From: Bradyrhizobium roseum
GTDB taxonomy: Bacteria > Pseudomonadota > Alphaproteobacteria > Rhizobiales > Xanthobacteraceae
Assembly: GCF_030413175.1 (NCBI RefSeq)
Contig: NZ_CP129212.1
Location: 4,216,001 to 4,280,000 of the forward strand
Reading direction: 5' to 3'
DNA length: 64,000 nucleotides
The notes beneath the pieces were generated by a model. It was not told the DNA's origin. It saw only the letters and a list, made by a program, of their open reading frames with translations, and ran no database searches. The position numbers were made by a program, and so were the translations under genes. Position 1 is the stretch's first letter, and the number at the start of each line of letters is the position of its first letter. This document shows positions 59,728 to 64,000 of the stretch, in pieces.

Positions 59728-62100
59728 ATGCAAGATCACACGTCGCCGCCCTCCCTGGAAAACGCCATCGCACTGCAAAAATACGGAGTCGGGCAGCCGG
59801 TGCGCCGCAAGGAGGACGACACGCTGGTCCGCGGCAAGGGCAAATACACCGATGATTTCACCCTGCCCGGCCAGGCCTACTGCTTCATGGTGCGCTCCAG
59901 CCACGCCCACGGAATCATTCGGGGGATCGAGACGGCAGCCGCCAAGGGCATGCCGGGCGTGCTCGGCGTTTGGACGGGCAAGGATCTGGAAGCTGCCGGC
60001 TACAACCCATTTACCTGCGGCATGCCACTGAAGAGCCGGGACGGCTCGCCGCTGCTGCAGACCAACCGCCCTGCGCTTCCGACCGACAAGGTGCGCTTCG
60101 TCGGCGATCCCGTGGCCTTCGTGGTCGCCGAGACGCTGGCGCAAGCGCGCGACGCTGCTGAAGCCGTCGAACTCGATATCGAGCCGCTGCCGGCGGTGAC
60201 CGAAGCCGCGGAAGCCGCCAAGCCCGGCGCGCCGCTGCTCTACGATCATATCCCGAACAACGTGGCGCTCGATTATCACTATGGTGACACCGCCAAGATC
60301 GATGCGGCGTTCGCGAGCGCTGCGCATGTGACCAAACTCGACATCGTCAACACCCGTGTCGCCGTCGTCTCGATGGAGCCGCGCGTGGCGTTGGCGGCCT
60401 ACGACAAGGCGAGCGAGCGTTTCACGCTGCAGGTGCCGACCCAGGGCGTCGCCGGCAACAAGGCCGGTTTTGCAAAAATCCTGAACGTGCCGACCGACAA
60501 GGTTCGCATCCTCACCGCCAATGTGGGCGGCTCCTTCGGCATGAAAAACATGAACTACCCCGAATACACCTGCATCGCGCACGCGGCAAAGGTGCTGGGG
60601 CGCCCGGTGAAATGGACCGACGAGCGCTCGACCAGTTTCCTGTCCGACAGCCAGGGCCGCGCGCAGCTGATCCACGCCGAACTCGCGCTCGACGCCGAGG
60701 GAAAATTCCTCGCGGTGCGGCTGCAGGGTTACGGCAATCTCGGCGCCTACATCACCGGCGTCGCGCCGGGACCGCTGTCGCTCAACACCGGCAAGAACCT
60801 CGCCAGCGTCTACCGCACGCCGCTGCTCGGCGTCGACATCAAGACGGTGTTGACCAACACCACACTGATGGGCGCCTATCGCGGCGCCGGCCGGCCCGAG
60901 GCCAATTACTACATGGAGCGGCTGATCGACCGCGCCGCCGACGAGATGGGTATCAACCGCCTCACCTTGCGCAAGCGCAACTTCATCAAGCCGTCGCAAC
61001 TGCCGTTCGCCGCGGCCTCCGGCGTCACCTATGACAGCGGCGATTTCGCAGGGGTGTTCAACAAGGCGCTGGAGATTTCCGACCACGCCAATTTCGCCAA
61101 ACGCAAGAAAGAGAGCAGGAAGAACGGCAAGCTGCGGGGCATCGCGGTAGGCTCCTATCTGGAAGTGACGGCGCCACCGAGCGGAGAACTCGGCAAGATC
61201 ACCTTCGAGCCGGATGGATCGGTGAAGTTGACGACCGGCACGCTGGACTACGGCCAGGGCCACGCCACGCCGTTCGCGCAGGTGCTTTCCGCCGAACTCG
61301 GCGTGCCCTTTGAGAAGATCACGCTGGAGCAAGGCGACAGCGATCTCGTCCGCTTCGGCAATGGCACCGGCGGCTCGCGCTCGATCACCGCCACCGGTCA
61401 GGCGATCGTGGAAGCCTCCGCACTCGTGGTCGCCAAGGGCAAGCAGGCCGCCGCGCACCTGATGGAGGCATCCGAAGGCGACATCGAATTCGCACAAGGC
61501 CGCTTCACCATCGCCGGCACCGACCGCTCGATCGGCATCATGGAGCTGGCACAGCGCCTGCGCGAAGGCAAACTGCCGGAGGGCGCGCCGCGGTCGCTCG
61601 ACGTCGACCACGCCACCAAGGATACGCCGTCGACCTTCCCCAATGGCTGCCATGTCGCGGAAGTCGAGATCGATCCCGAAACCGGCGTGACCCGCATCGT
61701 GCGGTACTTCGCCGTCAACGATTTCGGCGTCGTCGTCAACCCGATGATCGTCGCCGGCCAGTTGCACGGTGGCGTGGCGCAGGGCATCGGCCAGGCGCTG
61801 ATGGAGGAAGTGAGCTACGATTCCTCCGGCCAGCCGATCACCGGCTCGTTCATGGATTACGCGATGCCGCGCGCCGAAGACATCCCGCCGATGGAAATCG
61901 GCGACCACCCCTCGCCGGCAAAAACGAATCCGCTCGGCACCAAGGGCTGCGGCGAAGCCGGCTGCGCCGGCAGCCTCGTCTGCATCGTCAACGCGGTGGT
62001 GGATGCACTGTCGGAATATGGCATCACCCATATCGACATGCCGCTGACGCCGGAACGGGTGTGGCGCGCGATCCAGGATGCGAAGGCGAAGGCGGCGTGA
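59728..62100 (+). CDS. Molybdopterin-binding subunit of a xanthine-dehydrogenase/CoxL-like hydroxylase
   Basis: 790 residues. The N-terminal a/b hammerhead (VGQPVRRKEDDTLVRGKGKY) precedes the Mo-binding domain with QGVAGNKAGF, GGSFGMKN and the active-site loop AYRGAGR, which marks a form II (not CO dehydrogenase form I AYRCSFR) enzyme. The catalytic Glu is in KGCGEAGCAG. No small [2Fe-2S] or medium FAD subunit is adjacent, so partners must come from elsewhere. Substrate unknown. Confidence 0.92.
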   Translation: MQDHTSPPSLENAIALQKYGVGQPVRRKEDDTLVRGKGKYTDDFTLPGQAYCFMVRSSHAHGIIRGIETAAAKGMPGVLGVWTGKDLEAAGYNPFTCGMPLKSRDGSPLLQTNRPALPTDKVRFVGDPVAFVVAETLAQARDAAEAVELDIEPLPAVTEAAEAAKPGAPLLYDHIPNNVALDYHYGDTAKIDAAFASAAHVTKLDIVNTRVAVVSMEPRVALAAYDKASERFTLQVPTQGVAGNKAGFAKILNVPTDKVRILTANVGGSFGMKNMNYPEYTCIAHAAKVLGRPVKWTDERSTSFLSDSQGRAQLIHAELALDAEGKFLAVRLQGYGNLGAYITGVAPGPLSLNTGKNLASVYRTPLLGVDIKTVLTNTTLMGAYRGAGRPEANYYMERLIDRAADEMGINRLTLRKRNFIKPSQLPFAAASGVTYDSGDFAGVFNKALEISDHANFAKRKKESRKNGKLRGIAVGSYLEVTAPPSGELGKITFEPDGSVKLTTGTLDYGQGHATPFAQVLSAELGVPFEKITLEQGDSDLVRFGNGTGGSRSITATGQAIVEASALVVAKGKQAAAHLMEASEGDIEFAQGRFTIAGTDRSIGIMELAQRLREGKLPEGAPRSLDVDHATKDTPSTFPNGCHVAEVEIDPETGVTRIVRYFAVNDFGVVVNPMIVAGQLHGGVAQGIGQALMEEVSYDSSGQPITGSFMDYAMPRAEDIPPMEIGDHPSPAKTNPLGTKGCGEAGCAGSLVCIVNAVVDALSEYGITHIDMPLTPERVWRAIQDAKAKAA

Positions 62101-62151
62101 GGGTTGTGGCCGCATAGCAGCTTAACCCGAATGGGGACGCAACCTGTTCCA

Positions 62152-62236
62152 CGTCATGGCCGGGCTCGTCGCGGCCATCCACGTCTTGGCCGAAACGAGA
62201 AAGACGTGGGTGCCCGGCACAAGGCCGGGCATGACG
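62152..62236. repeat. Dispersed palindromic repeat (CGTCATGGCCGGGC type)
   Basis: Terminal CGTCATG and CATGACG, with inner ACGTCTT/AAGACGT arms. A common rhizobial intergenic hairpin; it lies between convergent genes and may assist termination. Confidence 0.78.
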
Positions 62237-62277
62237 GAGTGCGTGGCGGCAGCCGCGAATGACCGGCTGCTAAACCC

Positions 62278-63078
62278 CTACGCCGCTGCCTGCTGCCGTG
62301 GCTGGTAGATCGCGATGTGATGGCAGTGCGCCAGCGGCGTCGTGCCGTTGGCGACGACCAACGCATCGAGCTCGACGAAGCGGTGGCCCTTCTTGTCGTA
62401 ATTGCCGACGACTTTGGCCCGCGCGGTCAATTCATCGCCGATGCGCCCTGCCGAAAGCAGTTGCATCCTTGTGCCGACATGAATCCACGGACCCATGATG
62501 GCATTGTCGACCAGCACCTTGTTCATCACCCGCGGCAGCAGACCGGGGTGACCGAGCCCTTCCCGCGCATACATCTCCTCAGTTTCGCGAATATCCGCCA
62601 GATATTCCCTGGCCGCGTCCGCCGCCCAGCTGCGCGGCACCGCGCCCAGCCATTTGCCGAGCGCATAAGAATTCGCATCCACCGGCTTGCGCTCGGCGAC
62701 CGCTGCCACGTCGACAAAGTCGGAAAGGGCAAAGGACGGCGCAGCCGTCGGCAGCGACGCCGTGCCGGTGGCGCAGAGTTCTCCGCGGCTTTCGACCTGG
62801 ATCGCGAGCACGCCATTGCGCTCTTCGCCGGTGACGTCGGCCAGTTCGCCGTCATAGACCGGCTTGACGAAGCGCGCCTCGATCAGACCGCGCTCGAGGA
62901 AGTCGCGGCCCCATTTCGCCACCGGCAAGTGCATCATGTAGGCCATCACGTCGACGCCGGGCACCAGGCCGCCGGCGAAGCCATAGCGCTTCGCCACGGT
63001 GTCGTCGTGCATCTTGTTTTCGGAATGTTTTGACGTGTTGTAGGCCGAGACCCGATGCGGCTCGATACGGCTGGTCAT
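62278..63078 (-). CDS. MaoC-like hot-dog-fold protein
   Basis: 266 residues. Two hot-dog-like halves are suggested: residues 25-120 (YGFAGGLVPGVDVMAYMMHL, a MaoC/FabZ-like substrate loop) and 180-260 (GPWIHVGTRMQLLSAGRIGDELTARAKVV). The canonical hydratase Asp/His pair is not obvious, so enzymatic activity is unclear. Single gene. Confidence 0.72.
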   Translation of the reverse strand: MTSRIEPHRVSAYNTSKHSENKMHDDTVAKRYGFAGGLVPGVDVMAYMMHLPVAKWGRDFLERGLIEARFVKPVYDGELADVTGEERNGVLAIQVESRGELCATGTASLPTAAPSFALSDFVDVAAVAERKPVDANSYALGKWLGAVPRSWAADAAREYLADIRETEEMYAREGLGHPGLLPRVMNKVLVDNAIMGPWIHVGTRMQLLSAGRIGDELTARAKVVGNYDKKGHRFVELDALVVANGTTPLAHCHHIAIYQPRQQAAA

Positions 63079-63246
63079 GCCCGTTTCCTCTGATTTCTTG
63101 TTCTTTCCGGCCCATTATCGTACGCGAAGAAAGTGTCGTGGCAAGCGTGTTCCAACAGCTGTTTTCCTCGCATTTTTTCGCGCGGTGGAGTACCACGCGC
63201 GGAAGAGACAGGCTTAACCGAATCCAATCCGATTGACTGACCTGAC

Positions 63247-63744
63247 GTGCCCGAATTGAACGCCACCACCCGCATCTACGTCGATGCCGACGCCTGCCCG
63301 GTGAAGGACGAGATCTATCGCGTCGCCACCCGGCACGCGCTGCCGGTCAGCGTGGTAGCAGGCAATTTCATCCGCGTGCCGCAGGATCCGCTGATCGAGC
63401 GCATTGCCGCCGGTTCCGGTATGGATGCCGCCGACGACTGGATCGCGGAGCGCGCGGGCAAAGGCGACATCGTCATTACCTCGGATATCCCGCTGGCCAG
63501 CCGCTGCGTGAAAGCGGGCGCCGAGGTGATCGCGCCGAACGGCAAGCCGTTCACCGAACAATCCATCGGCATGACGCTGGCCGTGCGCAACCTGATGACA
63601 GACCTGCGCTCATCCGGCGAAGTCACCGGCGGGCCGAAATCCTATTCTCCGCGCGACCGCTCGGCATTTTTGTCGGCGCTCGACCAGACCATCCGCCGCA
63701 TCCAGCGCCAGCGGGCGCAACAGCCCGCACCGAGTCAGGACTGA
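63247..63744 (+). CDS. DUF188 family protein (YaiI/YqxD)
   Basis: 165 residues from a GTG start. The PIN-like acidic motif [17 protein letters not shown] opens the protein, followed by [22 protein letters not shown] and the family-typical [22 protein letters not shown]. Members are predicted nucleases of unknown role. It ends 3 bp before the ABC-F gene, suggesting an operon. Confidence 0.9.
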   Translation: MPELNATTRIYVDADACPVKDEIYRVATRHALPVSVVAGNFIRVPQDPLIERIAAGSGMDAADDWIAERAGKGDIVITSDIPLASRCVKAGAEVIAPNGKPFTEQSIGMTLAVRNLMTDLRSSGEVTGGPKSYSPRDRSAFLSALDQTIRRIQRQRAQQPAPSQD

Positions 63745-63747
63745 ACC

Positions 63748-64000
63748 ATGGCGCCGCCGCTCATCCAGTTGAAGGATATCAGGCTGACCTTTGGCGGCAC
63801 GCCGCTACTGTCGGGCGTCGAGCTAAGCGTGTCATCGGGCGAACGCGTCTGCCTGATCGGCCGCAACGGCTCCGGCAAGTCGACGCTGCTGAAGATCGCG
63901 GCCGGCACGGTCGAACCCGACGGCGGCAGCCGCTTCGTGCAGCCGGGTGCGACCATCCGCTATCTGCCGCAGGAACCAGACTTCGGCGATCACAAGACCA
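63748..64000 (+). CDS. ABC-F-family ATPase, 5' end only (cut by the right edge)
   Basis: The first 84 residues are visible, starting MAPPLIQLKDIRLTFGGTPLL. Walker A is GRNGSGKSTLLKIAAG, followed by IRYLPQEPDFGDH, as in the Uup-type ABC-F proteins that act on ribosomes rather than transport. The rest lies outside the window, so the duplicated ATPase and linker cannot be checked. Confidence 0.85.
   Translation, partial: MAPPLIQLKDIRLTFGGTPLLSGVELSVSSGERVCLIGRNGSGKSTLLKIAAGTVEPDGGSRFVQPGATIRYLPQEPDFGDHKT

Overview
This 64 kb window is one contiguous piece of a GC-rich alphaproteobacterial chromosome. Gene content and style point to Bradyrhizobium or a close relative in the Nitrobacteraceae: a complete HAAT-type Liv ABC transporter, orphan tripartite-tricarboxylate (Bug/TctC) receptors, paired ArsR/SRPBCC genes, a CoxL-like molybdenum hydroxylase subunit, and several dispersed palindromic intergenic repeats. 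This placement is inferred from content, not from a database search. No phage, insertion sequence, CRISPR array, rRNA or ordinary tRNA is visible.

Layout. 1-8020: prfC (cut by the left edge), a guanidine-II riboswitch with sugE/gdx, the DUF47-pit phosphate pair with a candidate PHO box, and livG-F-K-H-M read leftwards. 8679-14143: small redox and housekeeping genes (ArsC-like, GST, an enoyl-CoA-reductase-like SDR, HAD phosphatase, 2'-5' RNA ligase family, IlvD/Edd dehydratase, Lin0512 family). 14317-16833: the most unusual region. It holds a predicted structured ncRNA with its own promoter and terminator, then four tandem Y-RNA-like units, two of which carry circularly permuted tRNA-like modules, then a TROVE/vWA (Ro60, Rsr) gene. 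16884-29792: membrane, exported and detoxification-type genes, including two ArsR/SRPBCC systems and a peptide-deformylase-like protein that lacks two metal ligands. 30096-35748: VOC protein, serine hydrolase, Rrf2 regulator with methyltransferase, guaA, NTF2-like and cupin proteins. 35837-42856: a GntR/FCD regulator facing a six-gene acid-catabolism operon across a 24-bp perfect palindrome. 42956-53783: rsmB, MAPEG, hydrolases, oxidoreductases, guaB and a DHA2 efflux pump. 53768-57207: four genes for exported proteins (TAXI, TagO/VasI-like, DsrE-like, duplicated TAXI-like half-domains). 57674-64000: rlmE, Ppx/GppA, an orphan molybdopterin subunit, a hot-dog protein, a DUF188 protein and the start of an ABC-F ATPase.

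The main candidate for an undescribed system is 14786-16784. Each unit is closed by its own outer helix, whose sequence differs between units while staying self-complementary. Inside that helix all four share a 5' T-GGTGA strand facing a 3' TCGCY strand followed by a 6-nt YGTTCC bulge. In two units the loop carries a T-arm, an acceptor-like hairpin closed by a short loop, and a D-arm, in that order, which is a tRNA opened at the anticodon and closed at the acceptor end. The Ro60-like gene starts 41 nt after the last unit. Bacterial Ro60 proteins and tRNA-mimicking Y RNAs (YrlA) are known. A tandem, co-oriented set of four different ones, with no rtcB/rtcA/rtcR in view, looks unusual and would be missed by standard annotation.
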